A stretch of DNA of 64,000 nucleotides, taken from NCBI RefSeq assembly GCF_901709675.1, contig NC_051097.1, positions 3,834,539-3,898,538 on the forward strand, written 5' to 3'. The notes under the pieces were generated by a model. The model was not told the origin of the DNA. It did not search any database and saw only the letters and a program-made list of their open reading frames with translations. Shown piece after piece: positions 1-13,600 of the stretch (position 1 is the stretch's first letter; each line of letters begins with the position of its first letter). The stretch is from Syngnathus acus. Its lineage: Eukaryota > Chordata > Actinopteri > Syngnathiformes > Syngnathidae. Made by a program: the position numbers and the translations under genes.

Positions 1-1861
1 ATTACTGTCAATGGTTGGGCTCTGGATTGAAGATATGGGTAAAAAACTACTAACACTTTGTATTTGAGCCAAGATCTGTAGTAATGAAGAGAACGTGGAT
101 GTCAGGGCCTTAACTCATGCGCTTACTTGCTGTCTCCAAGGTAACAATTATGACTGGCCCCTAATGGAGGAGCAGCACACTTTTACTTTCAGGCTGTAGA
201 AAATCATCTGTCATGCTAACCTTTTATATTTGGAACAGCTTCCCATTTTCAATGCAAGTTTTAATCAGCATTATTCAAATTTTCCCTGCTAGTAGGACAA
301 ATGAAAATGAACACAATTTTCAAAACATGTTTATGTTGCTTGTGTTTCATGTAAATATATATATAAATTGCAGAAATATTTTCATAAGCAATTCATCCGG
401 TGCATATTGCAGAACGGATTTTCTTTCCTCCTCGACATTCTTGGGTTTCCATCGATTGCAGCATGAAAATCAAATTGCAGACACTTGAAATTTGCTTATG
501 CATAGTCCATTATCATGAATAGATCCAATTTCATTTGTTCTCTTAAGCCTCGTTCAAAAAGGATTAACATTACCGGAGAGGTAGAGAATGACATTTTCAC
601 TGCGCTTCTATATAATTTATCTCATTGTTCCGGACACAGTTTTTAACCATGTGGAAATAACACGTTACGGTCTGTCATACACTTGGGCAGTCAACGGCTC
701 TGAGAGAGGCTTAGACAGAGACAGAGATTCTCCATCTGATTCACGCCACACTTGACATAAAATAATATATCAATTCAGTAATCAATTATTATATGTTTTT
801 ATTACTTTCAATCAGAATAAATCATAGATCAAATTGCAGGGGGGAAAAAAAGGTTACATAATTGCCTCCATAAAAAATGAAACGCATCATAAAATTTGTT
901 TCCGACTCAAGGGAAGATCTCAGGAGGGAATTACGTTGTCTTCATTAAGTTTTGAAGCATTAATTTGGCGGTGATTTATTCTTGCCTGGTTATTATGGTT
1001 GAGTGACATGACAGTAGATTGCACCTTGGACATAAGGACCCACAAAATCTCACAATCAAGCAAATAACAAAATCCCATGATAATATACATTAAACCTTTT
1101 TGATTAGTGATTTTCATCTGTTGCACCACCTTGAGGCGGAAAATAGAACAACCGCCGACATTCTTTGGAGTTTTGCATTTATTCTTGTATTTCTTAAAGG
1201 TAGTTTGAAGGCTTGATCTGCTGCAGGTAAATAAGTTTCTTCTTACTCCATGTCAAGGATTATCAGCGGCAGTAAGTGGTAATGAAAGGACCCATTTGAT
1301 TGGCGGGGAAACAAGATGGCAGTGTTCAAGGACTTGCCTGTATATTCCTGATATACTGTAAGCCGTAGATGAACCATGATAATTATCGACAGTAAAAAGA
1401 GAGATGTCTCAGGAGGTAGAATGGCCTTTTTGAATTGGAGGGTTACCAGTTAGATCTTGCACTTCCCTAGTGATCATGTTGAGCGTCCTTGAGCTCAATG
1501 AGCCGCTACGTGCTCCTGATGGTGCAGTTGGCATCTTGCATGGTAGCCTGTGCCATCAGTGTGTGACTGAATGGTCATTGAGATGGATGTAAATATAGTA
1601 GACTCTGCAAAGTCATTCAAAAGGAAGCCAAAAAACACTGGTCTGGAAAACCTGTTGAAGCATAACTTCTACAAACAAGCAAATGTCTTAAGTTGAAAAG
1701 GGTTCAGAGTAAAGAATTGAAACTCTGCAGAATGAGAGAAATCATTCCGAATGACCTGCAAACACAGACACTCAAGTTACGACTAGTGAATGAAAATATA
1801 AATTAGACTCAGTTAGTGTTACATACAGAAAATCCAATAAACACAATACAGTATATACAAG
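1..1861. other. Intergenic, nothing recognised
   Basis: AT-rich sequence with no gene, RNA gene or named repeat that I can support. The 91-codon plus frame at 213-488 and the 69-codon minus frame at 920-1129 have no recognisable domain. Confidence 0.6.
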
Positions 1862-2232
1862 TACCGTATTTTCCGCACTATAAGGCGCACCGGATTATAA
1901 AGCGCACCTTCAATGAATGGCCCATTTTAAAACTTTGTCCATATATAAGGCGCACCGGATTATAAAGCGCATAGAATAAATAACTCAACCTTGCTCAAAC
2001 GTTAATGCAATCACAATATAGTAACACTTGAAATAGTGAAAACAATAAGAATATATCAGTAACTCAACGTTGCTCAAACATTAATATCACACGACACACA
2101 AAATAAACACGTAAAGCTTACTTTAATAAATTAGTCCTCATCCACGAATCCATATTGGTCCATATATAAGGCGCACTGTCGGCTTTTGAGAAAAGGTTTT
2201 TAGGTGCGCCTTATAGTGCGGAAAATACGGTA
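1862..2232 (+). mobile_element. TA-flanked palindromic DNA element, long subfamily
   Basis: The left end CCGTATTTTCCGCACTATAA and right end TTATAGTGCGGAAAATACGG are perfect inverted termini, each next to TA, as in Tc1/mariner-type insertions. Inside, blocks containing GGCGCACCGGATTATAA and CCATTTTAAAACTTTGTCC are repeated, and a TTGCTCAAAC-TTAAT motif occurs twice. It has no transposase frame. Assignment to the Tc1/mariner group is inferred from the TA duplication. Confidence 0.75.
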
Positions 2233-2930
2233 AGTTTCTTTCCAGTCAGCGATGTCATTGGATCAGTAGAGAGTATTTGCAATTCCAGAAGTAGAACGTG
2301 TGCATCCACCTAAAAAGCTGAGGGGAAAATAATTTATTCAAACTTGAGATTTGCCTGTCTGATAGCTATCACCCCTAAAGGTTGTAGAAAAAAAAGTTGA
2401 AGCAATGTTTTATTGAGTATATATGTGCAAGTTTGCCGTCTCTAGTGTGTCGCTGACTGTCAGAACGGCTTGCACAAATCCATACATCACAGTAGGATAT
2501 GATGATGGCTGCAAGCGCAGAGAGAAGGAACGCCGACTGTGTCTAAAATGAGAGAGGCAAAGTGCTGCTGTCACAAATTTAAAAGACAAATTGTCAGTGG
2601 CTTAGCGGGAGCCCCATAAGCCTGTTAAACAAAACAACAACGTGCTTGACATGATGAGCTATATGGCTAACAACTGAGAGAGCAGATATGATGTCTATCA
2701 TCTGCAGGGCTTTGTATGAGTTGTCTTAAAAAACACATCAGTTGAAACGGTAATCTGCTGATCTCACCTTCTGTCTTTACACAGAGTGTGTGGACTGTGA
2801 CAGAACTAAAGTCTCACAGTTAATTTGGGGTAATTAATTTTAATTAGCAAGCAGATAGGAGCAGTTTGTTCAGCAGATGGGAGCGTCACTCCTCGATCCT
2901 GACTGACTCTGGAACGTCCCTCGTCATCAC

Positions 2931-2967
2931 CTCCTCCTCCTCCTTCTTCTCCTCCTCCTCCTCCTCT
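2931..2967 (+). repeat. (CTC)n trinucleotide tract
   Basis: CTC units with a TTCTT interruption, followed at 2969-2980 by the 12-bp palindrome GGGGTATACCCC. The reverse strand gives a glycine/glutamate-rich frame that is only a by-product of the repeat. Confidence 0.85.
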
Positions 2968-3482
2968 AGGGGTATACCCCACTATCAATCTGCTGGGTCA
3001 CAGGGCCCTGCTCAGGCCTCATCATTCATCAGACTTGCGTGAAACGTAACACGCCATCGTTACACTTAAGAGATTACTCCTCTTAGATGAGAAGATGTAA
3101 TCAACCCCTGACAGCTGCTAAAAAAGGCAAACAGTAGGTTCTTAAATCTTCATTAGTCAACTGTTAATGAGGTTTGTTTTATACACGTGCACACACACAA
3201 ACACACTCACACACACGCATGCATTAACCCAAGTATGCACGCAACGCAAGTATGAACTGATTAGCTTATTTCTGCCTAGTTTGGCCCGGTTTAACTTGGC
3301 TTAAGCAAGTCTTGGAAAGACTGAGAAAATGTTTCCCCAGAGAAAGGTAAGGTGATATCAAAAAGCCATGATCAAGATTTGTTTGGGTGCTGGGACTAAC
3401 CATAAGGAAAATAATGAGGTCAGGTCACACATTGGGACAGTTGAATGTTACAACGACTAATATTATTATCACTGTTAAAAAT

Positions 3483-3622
3483 TGTGACCCTACTGTGAAT
3501 TCCTAGATTGAAACCCTAACCCTACTTTGTAATCCTACTATGAAACCCTAAACCTGTTTGCAAGCCCTAACCCTACTTTGAAACATTAACCCCAATTTGA
3601 AACACTAACCCTTTTTGACATT
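3483..3622 (+). repeat. Degenerate tandem repeat with CCCTAA motifs
   Basis: Units of roughly 20-30 bp with the core TTGAAACCCTAACCCTACT recur four or five times with many changes. CCCTAA is the vertebrate telomere hexamer, but here it occurs singly inside a longer unit, so this is not a telomeric array. Confidence 0.55.
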
Positions 3623-3959
3623 TTATTGTAGCTTGGCTTGCTACATTATCCACATAGTTTGCTTAATACTGGGTTTACATAATGCTGGCGTTCTACGGAA
3701 TCCTTGGAGCTCTAAAAAAGTTCATTCATTGGCATTGCATCGTGAAAAAAGAGCAAGACATAACACTTAAAATTGGCCAATCATTTGTTCAAGTAACATG
3801 AACATGTGTGGACTAATAATAAGTGTAGATTTTTAATAAAAAAAAAAAAAAGAAGTAATTCACCGAAATGTGACTTATGAGGTTTTGTCGCTAGGTTTTG
3901 AGCTATAGTATATACGAACGTATGCACTCATATGGTTAAGCTTGATGGCATCTATTAGA

Positions 3960-4004
3960 CACACACACGCACACACACACACACACACACACATACACAC
4001 ACGC
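3960..4004 (+). repeat. (CA)n microsatellite
   Basis: A CA dinucleotide array of about 22 units with CG and TA interruptions. A second, weaker CA tract lies at 3184-3218. Confidence 0.9.
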
Positions 4005-4527
4005 TCACGCGCTGGCACCTCAGCCGTGGTAATGGCACCTATTGATTTCTTTTGCCCCCTCCACCAGTCAAGCATGTAGAGTTTGGATGCTGGGTAATGA
4101 AATTACCTTCACTCTGGAGGATGTCAGGAAAATGTTACAGCTGGAGAAAGGCTCCTGAGTGAGCATGTGTGGTAAACACAGCACCTGCTTGCTTCTCAAC
4201 CAACTACAGAGCGTCCTGTCTCAATCAACACGTCTTCCCACCAGAGCAGTAATTCATTCATTATTCATCCAATTAGAAGCACTAAATGATGGAAATGACC
4301 TTCGTCCAAGTGAGTTGGATCCCATTTGGACACTGTCAGACACTATTAGACATTCAGGAGAGTGGGTGCCCGAGAGGTTCAACTGTTCGAGTTCAACCCT
4401 GCCAGATAGACTGTGACGTAGATTATGAATACAGCAGGGGATTTGTTGGCGGGATTGTGTGTGGACATTAAATGCAATCAGTAGGGAGACACAAAGAGAT
4501 GACATGGAAGTATGAAGTTCTTTGTAG

Positions 4528-4576
4528 TTGGACGGACGGACCAACCGATGGACCGACGGACGGACGGACCGACGTA
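4528..4576 (+). repeat. Degenerate (GGAC)n tract
   Basis: GGACGGACGGACC and variants run up to the LINE 3' end at 4577. It may be part of the same insertion's tail or a separate simple repeat. Confidence 0.75.
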
Positions 4577-4632
4577 GTGGGTAGGTAGGTAGATATTGAT
4601 CCCCAGGGGGAAATTCATGACAAATGCACAAT
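4577..4632 (-). mobile_element. LINE 3' end fragment
   Basis: On the minus strand the sequence reads CATGAATTTCCCCCTGGGGA, then TCAATATCTACCTACCTACC. That is the usual 3' end of fish LINEs of the L2/Rex type: a small hairpin followed by a tandem tetramer tail. Only about 55 bp is recognisable, a strongly 5'-truncated insertion. Confidence 0.5.
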
Positions 4633-7600
4633 ACAGTGTGTAATGTCTTCTGAAAGATGTCTCTGATTTTAAACAATATTCTTCCAGCAATCACATTGAT
4701 ATTTTACATGAATACTTGATTTCTCCACCCCACTCACTCAAGTAGCACTGTCTTAATTTGGACTTTTTCAAAGATATTGATAATTAAAAAAAAACAAAAA
4801 AAAACCCCTTGTGGTGTAAAACAAGATTTTGTCTTCATTTCAGTTCAGGTCAGCAGTAGTCAATTGCTTTACTATGGCACCTATTATTTACAAACATTCC
4901 GAAAAGGTATCGGCATTAATGATAAGAAATTTGGTATTCATGATTTACGATGTGTGCTACGTCACTAATGTGAAAGTCCAGTGCCAGGCCTCACTGACGA
5001 AACAACAAAACCATCAAGACTCATTTGCGCTGAAGTCACACAGCACGGATCTTCATTTTCCATTGGAGGGGGGCGTCTCCATGTACATTTAACAGCCAGT
5101 TCATTATGAATCTGTGAGATATGCATGTATGTGCCCAGTGAATGACTTGCCAGCCTGGTTTATTGGGAGAGAAAGGACCTGGAATGGGAAGCCATTTTCC
5201 GCGATTGAAATAACACTCAGGCAAATTACTCTTTGAACTTGACTACAGGCTACACAGACTCATCACCGAGTCATTGCAGGCAGAATGGCAGAGTAGCAAT
5301 AAAGCAACGTCTCACACAGCCGACAGCTCATGCATATCAATGAGGAGCAGACACAATCAGGGTGACGGTGTCTTAAACAATGAGGAAGGGAAGGAAGTCT
5401 TAATATGACTCTGTCATTTGTCTTCTCGGCTCCTCACACATGTACACATACAGTATAATTAAAAGTACGGGAACATTGTTGCCTGAACGTAAAGGTCGTC
5501 AGGCCACAGTCTATAATGATGCCCATGATGCTGAGGGGTTCAATTACAGTTGTTGAAGCAAATTAGGTGCCATTAGTTCCCCAACAGAGCCTATCCCAGC
5601 TGACTTTGGGCAAGAAGCTTGGTACACCCTGAACTGGGTCGCCAGGCAATTGCAGACCACACTTTTCAAAACACCGCATTATCACTATGTCAAATAAATA
5701 GTATGTGGATGTCCTGCTTGTATTTGTTGTGAATAATGGTATGGTGTGATGAATTCTGCTTCTCAATTGCTTACCACTGAGGAAATTAAGTTAACCTTAG
5801 CCAACTGAAATCAGTGACCATTCTGTATTAAAAGCAGCTGGAATCTTTTTATATTTGATTACATATTGTATTTGTCAGCACCCATTAAAAAGGAGTGATT
5901 GCAAACACACTTCCAGTGGAATGTGATGGTCTCAGTCTGTGTTGGATGTTGTTGGCTGCAAAAAGACACACAGATGATGATTATAAATTATCTCCTTGTG
6001 TTATTTTTCCAAGCTGCTGACCTTGATTCAGGACAGATGAACGCGATAAACTAATATCTTTATCAACCTGCATGCAGAAATACAGTTGGGCCGGTGCATC
6101 CCAGCATGCCTCAGTTTATATCTTGCCATCCAAAACCAACTGATTCTGCACATAGTCAGCAAAAACTCCAGCACAGTTTGACATTTGGCTTAGGGAGAAA
6201 AGATATTGGATTTATAATTGAATTAGTGTGGAGGAGAAAGTTTCAGGAAATTATTTTGCGAACACATTGAGCGATACTGGTTTTTCATTTAAGAAAAATG
6301 TCTGTGCGTGTGGATGCCATCTGTGGTTAATCATTAAACTGTCTCTTGAAAAGAGCTAGATTATGCCCCTCCCAAACCTCCTAAAAAAACACTTGATCAT
6401 GTCTTTGTTGATGACGTTAAAAACATAGTTGCGAATACAAATATACATTAGTTCTTATTTTTGATCAATTTTAACATAATAGCAATTTGCATTGAGCAAA
6501 GGTGAAAATTAGTTCCTCATTTACATTTGAATAAAAACCATCAAATTCATTTAATAAGCTTGACATAATTCATGAATGTACTCACACCAGGCAAAATACA
6601 AATCACTATTACTGCATCAATGTATTTACGTTTTCGTTTCATTCGAAATAGCAGACCCTGAAAGTGCACCACGCATGCCACTGATGACCTGGACCATTTC
6701 CTAACGGCTTCATTTAGTTCCAGGCATGGTGTCTGGCTGGGTGCCTTAACCTGGCGGGGCCCTTTGTGGCTGCCAAGCACTGCAGCACCAGCCTTATTAT
6801 TCCCCTCCTGCTTTGACTGTGTAATTTGATCAAGTTATTCATAACATTTCAGCTGATGCCTTTCCCCAGAGTTAGCGTGACATTGGTATTTGCAGAAGAT
6901 AAATGCATTATAGGATGGCCCACTGCTAGGAAATTGAGCATTAATATTTGCTCTTGATGTGATGTATATAAACAGACAGATTTGCAGCCTCTTGGCTCTT
7001 CTATTGGCAACCCTTGGGGGAAGATTGCTGAATATTTGTCAAAAGAAGAAAGATGGGATAATAATAATAAAAATCATTCATGTTGGGATGTTTATCTGCT
7101 GGGAAGGAAGCCTGCTGCTCTCTTGTCTCGGCAGTTGGTTTGGTGGCCAGGTAGCTGGCGGCTATCGTTGGCACATCAGTCATCGCATCGGGTTAATTTC
7201 CCTCAGAAAGCATGCTCATGCAGGCGGAAGGAGCGAAAGAGAAGAACTGGCCATTGGGACCATCCGGACAATAGAATAATCGATGAAACCATTTTTACCA
7301 GAACAGCAAAAAAAACCTAAAGAGCGCTGAAGATATTCCTTGCCGCTTTCACGGCTCCCAAACTCTGTGTGAATCCCCTCAAATGCAGCAATGAAAGCCA
7401 AAATATGTCATCTATACATAACCGCCCTCCCACTGGTCTATGAAAAAAACAAACCATTCAGTCCTTGGGGCCAGCACAGCAGTGTTGCCCTCTGAAAAAT
7501 AAACTTATCATTTAACACAGCTTCCTGTAATGAAATCTCTCCGAAATGTCACAGCATCTCTCGGCCTTGCTGTGGAAATACGTAAAGATATTTTTACAGT

Positions 7601-7721
7601 GGAAATGTATTGCTGCTATCAAATTATTCAACCCCAGTTGCAAAACTTACACAACATCTCTGCATGCCATTAGTAAAGTATTCATAGTATTAATTGTGTG
7701 GAGCTAGTAAAATAATATCTA
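4633..7721. other. Intergenic, nothing recognised
   Basis: Unique-looking sequence with moderate GC and short chance frames only. No splice-bounded open segment or repeat family was recognised between the LINE end and the composite hAT element. Confidence 0.55.
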
Positions 7722-7729
7722 CTCTATTT

Positions 7730-8548
7730 CACAGGTGTCAAACTCAAGGCCCGGGGGCCAGATACGGCCCGCCACATCATTTTATGAGGCCCGTGAAGAC
7801 AAATCGTGCATTAAATTTGTGTGTCATTACTAGAATTGCAAATTGTCTTCACTTTTAATAATATCTTTTTTTTTTAAATATTTGACCAATTTTTACTCGT
7901 CTGATTTGAAAACGAGTTATTTGTCAGTTTGTTTTGTAGCTTTTACTGTATGTAATATGAGGTGCTCATACATTTATTTGGGTTGACAGTCACAATGGCC
8001 CTCCGAAAGAAGCTATGACTACAATGCGGCCCGTGAAAAAAAATTAGTTTGACACCCCTGGTCTATACTGTAGGCAAAATCTTGTTTTCTTTGTCTCGTT
8101 TTCTTGCTTTAAAATCATGTTCGTCCCATTCTCCCATTGAAAAACAAATCTAGGTAAAACACAATAATCAGTCATATGTTAACGGAATGACTAACTTTGT
8201 TGTTCGAATTATATTTTTTTCCCTACATGTTCACTTCTCTCAGGCCGCGGCCTTCAGTCGTTTAATAGGTTAGTTATTGTCCTAAGCTCAACACTGGTAG
8301 TTTTTTTCTATAATGATGGAATAGTGATAAAAACAAGCTCCATGGTGGAGGTGACGAACTTAGTAAAGTATCCACCAATTTTTACTCGTATGTTTTGAAA
8401 ACGAGTTATTTGTCAGTTTGTTTTGTAGCTTTTACTGTATATAATATGAGGTGCTCATACATTTATTTGGATTGACAGTCATAATGGCCCTCCGAAAGAA
8501 GCTATGACTACAATGCGGCCCGCGAAGAAAATGAGTTTGACACCCCTG
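7730..8548 (+). mobile_element. Composite hAT-like element (two copies around extra DNA)
   Basis: The element starts CACAGGTGTCAAACTC and ends GAGTTTGACACCCCTG, inverted termini of a common fish non-autonomous hAT-like family. The 8-bp duplication CTCTATTT flanks the whole 819 bp (7722-7729 and 8549-8556), as hAT transposases make. Inside are a full copy (7730-8060), about 310 bp of unrelated sequence (8061-8372), and a second 3' part of the same element (about 8373-8548). There is no transposase. The inner 310 bp recurs at 18186-18488 joined to another copy in the same order. Confidence 0.8.
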
Positions 8549-8556
8549 CTCTATTT

Positions 8557-10345
8557 GGTACATTTCTAGCTGCTGTTTGGAAATATACAACTTGTGTGCA
8601 CCCAGCATAATGTTTTCCAAATAATTTGAATTCAAAAGAACTATTACACGCACATTTACCATACAAATTCTTGGAAATGTCACACGCTAATCTTTTACCG
8701 TAATAAAAATCTATAATGGGAGTGATGGACAGTTGTGGCCTATTTGATCATGAAATACCACAGGTTTCCACAGTTGAAGGCCACATGAAGAGAGCAGCAA
8801 GACAGGAGGAACAAGGGCAGCTCTTGGTAGGTAGTTGATGTAATTTGTAAGTAGGAAGACTGTCAATTAAGATATGAAGAAACATTCCAAAGTGTTGCAC
8901 CTACAATCACAAAGAGCCAGATGAACCATCAAAAAGTAAGCGCGGGTTGAATTGGATGTTATGGTGCTTGTCAAAGCACGTAAGTACTACACTCACTACG
9001 CTTCAGGGGTCTTACAGCAGTGTGCTCTTCCTGATTGGTGACAATATAAATTTGAATTACCGGGAGCTGACCAGCAGGACTTGAGGTAATTGGCACGTGG
9101 CAATGCTTTCAAACACTCTCCTCTGTTAAATTGAACACTGATGTAACCTGACACTGACTTTTGCCATGAGGCTAGAGATGCTACGCCGTCTTCAGCTATC
9201 ACCACTAATGGTTGTGTTGCTCATTAATGTGACAGATATACCCATAAATGCAGCGTGAGGTCTTAGGCTCCATGTTTCCCTCATTACACAGCCTGGGTCT
9301 TTGAAAATGTGTAACATCTCATGGGCGAAGCCAAGCATTGTCAAAGGGTCATTACATCCCATCAGATGCCGGCTGCATATCTAACACTCCTCTAATGTGT
9401 CCCACTCGACCTCTAACGTTGTTTGGATGAGTGCCCATAAACCACAAGCTGGGGTCAAGGAGGTTCAAACCGACTGTCAGAGATACCAGGCAGAGGAGAC
9501 ACTTTCTCAATGTGAAATATTTGCAACATTACAGGCAAGCATAATTTGGAGGATTTCAACTGAAGTCCTAAATGCACAGATTCGGTGATTCGGTGTTATC
9601 AAGTTATCAACTCCCGTTGTAATTCAACATGATACAATTGTAGTTTCATAATATCAGTGGAAGAGCATTTGGAAGAAAAAAACAGAATATTGAGACAGTA
9701 ATTCATGAAATTTCCTAAATAAAATTACAATAAAAAATGACTTTAGACTCATTGATCTTCTTATTTAGCAACTTAGAAGACAAGACTGTTTTCAATCATT
9801 TTAACAAAAACGAGCAGTCATGCTTAAACACAGTGATATTGAGAAAATATACCTGTTAAAGAAATCAGAAAATCATACAGCTGTGACTTCACTCGTCTTC
9901 CAAGGGAAATTCTTTCTGAAATGAGTTTTACGTTCTTTTGAAGAAATCACGAAACCCAGAAACACTTTTGACCGCAGAGCTCCTTTAGGGCTCGTTGCTG
10001 AGAGAGGTCGGAGTGTTTGGGTGGGCTAATGAATGAGCTCATGAGCTTGTTGTCGGGTTCCAGCAACACCTCATAAACCAAGTTCCCACATCCTTTTGGT
10101 CTTGGCCAGCTTTGTTCTCTACCTGGTCGACTATGAACCCTGAGTCTGCTCCATTTCTGTTTCCATATGAGCACTGAAGGTTTGCGGGATTATTCATTCC
10201 ATTGTCTCTGTATCAGGATGAAAATAAAATTACTTTTTTTTTCTTAGTCACTTCAAAGCAGAAACAAGGGTGACAATTGGTCCGTTATTTAGTGAATACA
10301 AATGGAGTAGCTAGTTAAATACCTGGATAGTTACAAATTATTACA
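8557..10345. other. Intergenic, nothing recognised
   Basis: Unique-looking spacer between two hAT-like insertions, with no supported feature. Confidence 0.55.
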
Positions 10346-10353
10346 GTCTAATT

Positions 10354-10679
10354 CACAGGTGTCAAACTCAAGGCCCGGGGGCTAGATACGGCCCGCCACA
10401 TCATTTGATGTGGCCCGCGAAGACAAATTGTGCATCAAAGTCGTGTGTCATTACTAGAATTGCAAATTGTCTTCACTTTTAATATTTTTTTATTTTTATA
10501 TTTGACCAGTTTTTACTTGTCTGATTTGAAAACGAGTTATTTGTCAGTTTGTTTTGTAGCTTTTACTGTATATAATATGAGGTGCTCATACATTTATTTG
10601 GGTTGACAGTCATAATGGCCCTCCGAAAGAAGCTATGACTACAATGCGGCCTGCGAAATAAAAGAGTTTGACACCCCTG
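10354..10679 (+). mobile_element. hAT-like non-autonomous element, full length
   Basis: This simple 326-bp copy has CACAGGTGTCAAACTC and GAGTTTGACACCCCTG ends and an exact 8-bp target duplication GTCTAATT (10346-10353 and 10680-10687). Subterminal GC-rich stretches (GGCCCGGGGGCTAG near the left, ATGCGGCC near the right) and a middle with CATTTATTTGGGTTGACAG are shared with the other copies. It has no coding capacity, so movement would need a transposase supplied elsewhere. Confidence 0.85.
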
Positions 10680-10687
10680 GTCTAATT

Positions 10688-13600
10688 TGTTGAGTATGTA
10701 CAAAAACATTTTTGGATGATCAATGGAAACAAAAATCAGAGGTAAAGGTGGTAGAGGCTGCCATATTCAAGCATGGATTTTGCACTCATGGGTTTCACCG
10801 AACACAATACTGAGTCACAATAAGAAATCTCTTGCTATCTAGAAATGGGTGAAGCCAGCAAAAAAAAAATACTCATATACTAAACTGGATGTATCTGCCC
10901 ATCTAGAGTAATATGGACTTGAAGACTTGTCTCGGCACTAAGTGCTCCGGAAGAGACCAGTTACGAATGCATTGAACTGACGTTGATGCAAATAAATGTA
11001 GAGTTCAAATGAGTTTTGTCATGGATGATAAGTTATGACTCCATCTTGTGATTAGCTCCAAGTGCAGGCGCGCTAGCTATTTAGAAATGCAAAATCAGCA
11101 ATTGCACTCTGTCTCAGATTTGATCAATTATATTGTGCATATTAAATTTATTTTCTTACCATATATTTCTCTATGAATGCGCAAAATACATTACACGGCG
11201 ATATTACCTATTTGGCAGATGCAATCCTGCATGTGCCAGGTAAATAGATCAGCTTCCATATCTGTTTGCATGAGCAATCAATTTTGCAACTTATTAAATC
11301 AATTCCTCAATAGGATGGCTGTGAAATTTCACTTGACCTCACTCTCAAACAAGACTGAACATACAGAATTTGTCAGTATACCTCCAGTTTTAAAAGCAGT
11401 AAAAGTGCTCCATCTCGAATTTGGTGTCGGTCCACAGTTAGACTCTGGATTGCCTAATCTGAATAAATGTCATCGGGCAAGATCAAAATGGCAGAATTAC
11501 TGATTTATACATCATTTTATCAAACCCGGTAAAAATGCAAGTTTATTTGTGTGAATTAATATTTGATTGTTGCTGGTGTGCTTGGAATGTGCAGAATCAT
11601 CATCTTTGACTGAAAATATAACAGTGTGTGGAGATAAATATGCTGTGGACCTCATTAGGGCTAAGAGCATTACCATAAATCACACAGATGAGGTAGGTTG
11701 TTATCTATCCATTGCCATTTACTCAAACAGTATCAACACAGCGGGGTAAATTTTCTATTAGATTGTGGAGAGCCTGTGTCATTGTATTGTGTTTGTGTGA
11801 AAATCTTTGTGCATGTGCAGAAATATGTTTTAAATATAAAGGTTTGTCAGCACTAAAGACAAGAGATGAAGGTCAAACCGCCAGGCTCAAAGTATTCATT
11901 TTCTGCACAGTATTCAAACTGGATTTCATTCTGACAGTGCGTCTGGAAGGTAGAGATGAGAAGTTCAAGGTAAAACTAATCAAACTGGATAGTATACGCA
12001 ATTCCAATAAAGTTAGGGTGTTGAAGTAAAACGTAAAGATAAAAACTGAATATAATGAAATGACTTATTCAGTTGAAGACACAAAATTTTGAATGTTCAA
12101 ATTAATGTATCTTTATTTATTTATTTGCAAATCTGCACTCATTTTAAATTTTCAGCCCATGAAAACTGCGAGGGCAGGGTAACCGCTTTCTTATATTACA
12201 TTTCCTTTTAAAAGCATAAATGCCAGACAGAAAAAAATATATACCGCTAGTATTGAGTGATAGTACAATGTAAAACACATTTTTACATTTTAATAGACTA
12301 TTCAATTTAGTAAGGTTGCTATATAATTTGTATGTCAGCGTTGCAGACACCCACACATGGTTTGCTTGCATAAATATGAATTTACTTGTACTGAACCTTT
12401 CCTTTAGTCATGTCTCATAAGTATATCAAATTGATGATCCAAGGTGTGAAGCCGTGTCAAAAACAGAGCGAGGTTCGACACCATCCTAGTATGTCATCTC
12501 CCAGGAGATGTCAGCTTGGTTCTCTGCTTCGCAGTCTTCATTTTCACGGATAAATAATTCCTTTGACATGCAAAACATGGATGTTATCAGATATGACATG
12601 TGGAACTTTATAAACTACAGAGGCAATAATACTTTTTCAAACATAGCCCTGAATATATAATCTAATCTGATACAATCTAATACAATCTGATAAAATATAT
12701 AGTATAATATAAGATATATATAGAGGGTTAGATATACATCTAAAAAAGTTTATTGAACTATCCGTTAATTTATTATTGCCAAGACTGCACCTGAAGAATT
12801 GAAGAAAGACTTTAATTCTACCGTAATATCCATTTTTTTTTTCTGTGGTAGTATTAAAAAAAGAGCCATCAACATATAGCAAGCCATAACATCTTAAAGC
12901 AAGAAGCTGAGCTGCACTGCGTTTGTTTTGTTGTTGTTTTATTTCTTCTATCAATCAAAGAACATTCAGTTTATGTCGTTTGAGCATGTTGAGCCTTTTA
13001 TTTTAATAACGTCCCATGTGGATGTGTAAAAAAAAAAATCGGACAAAAATTGCCTGTTCTCATTCAAGTCTGCAAGAGCCACAGAGGAATACATATGCTA
13101 CAATACTAAACCTCTCCACATGTATGAAGTGCTGCACTCGACAAAGAAAACCTTTTGCATTTTGACATCTGTTGCATGTTGCACTCAGCAAAAGGGTGCT
13201 TCCATATTACCTAAAAAATTATGTGCTGAATTGCTGTCATAATTTGAATGACAAGTTCAGCTAAACATCTGGAATTGTAATTTGCAGTGTATTCTGATTT
13301 GCCTTATTACTTAGCCCACAGATTGTATACAGAAAATATCGAGTGCCATTAGAAGATTGTAATTTAAAAGTGACATCTGTCACTCATGTTTCACACAGCA
13401 GTTAAATGAATCAGTGCCAGTGACTAAAAAGGCCTGCATGGATAGACACTGCCAACTTTACAGAGAAAACGTGAAGCATATCAACTGCAGTGTTAGGAAC
13501 ACATGAGCTGTATAATTTCGGCATGATTATTTCTTGATTATTTCCATTTCATTTCTTCCACCACCTGTCACAACGACTTTATTTGGATTTGAATGCTGGT

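Noticed and set aside
2806-2988. Glycine-rich minus-strand peptide frame
   Set aside because: It is a translation of the CTC trinucleotide tract.
4254-4694. 146-codon minus frame
   Set aside because: The middle is translated from the GGAC tract and a LINE 3' tail; there is no domain.
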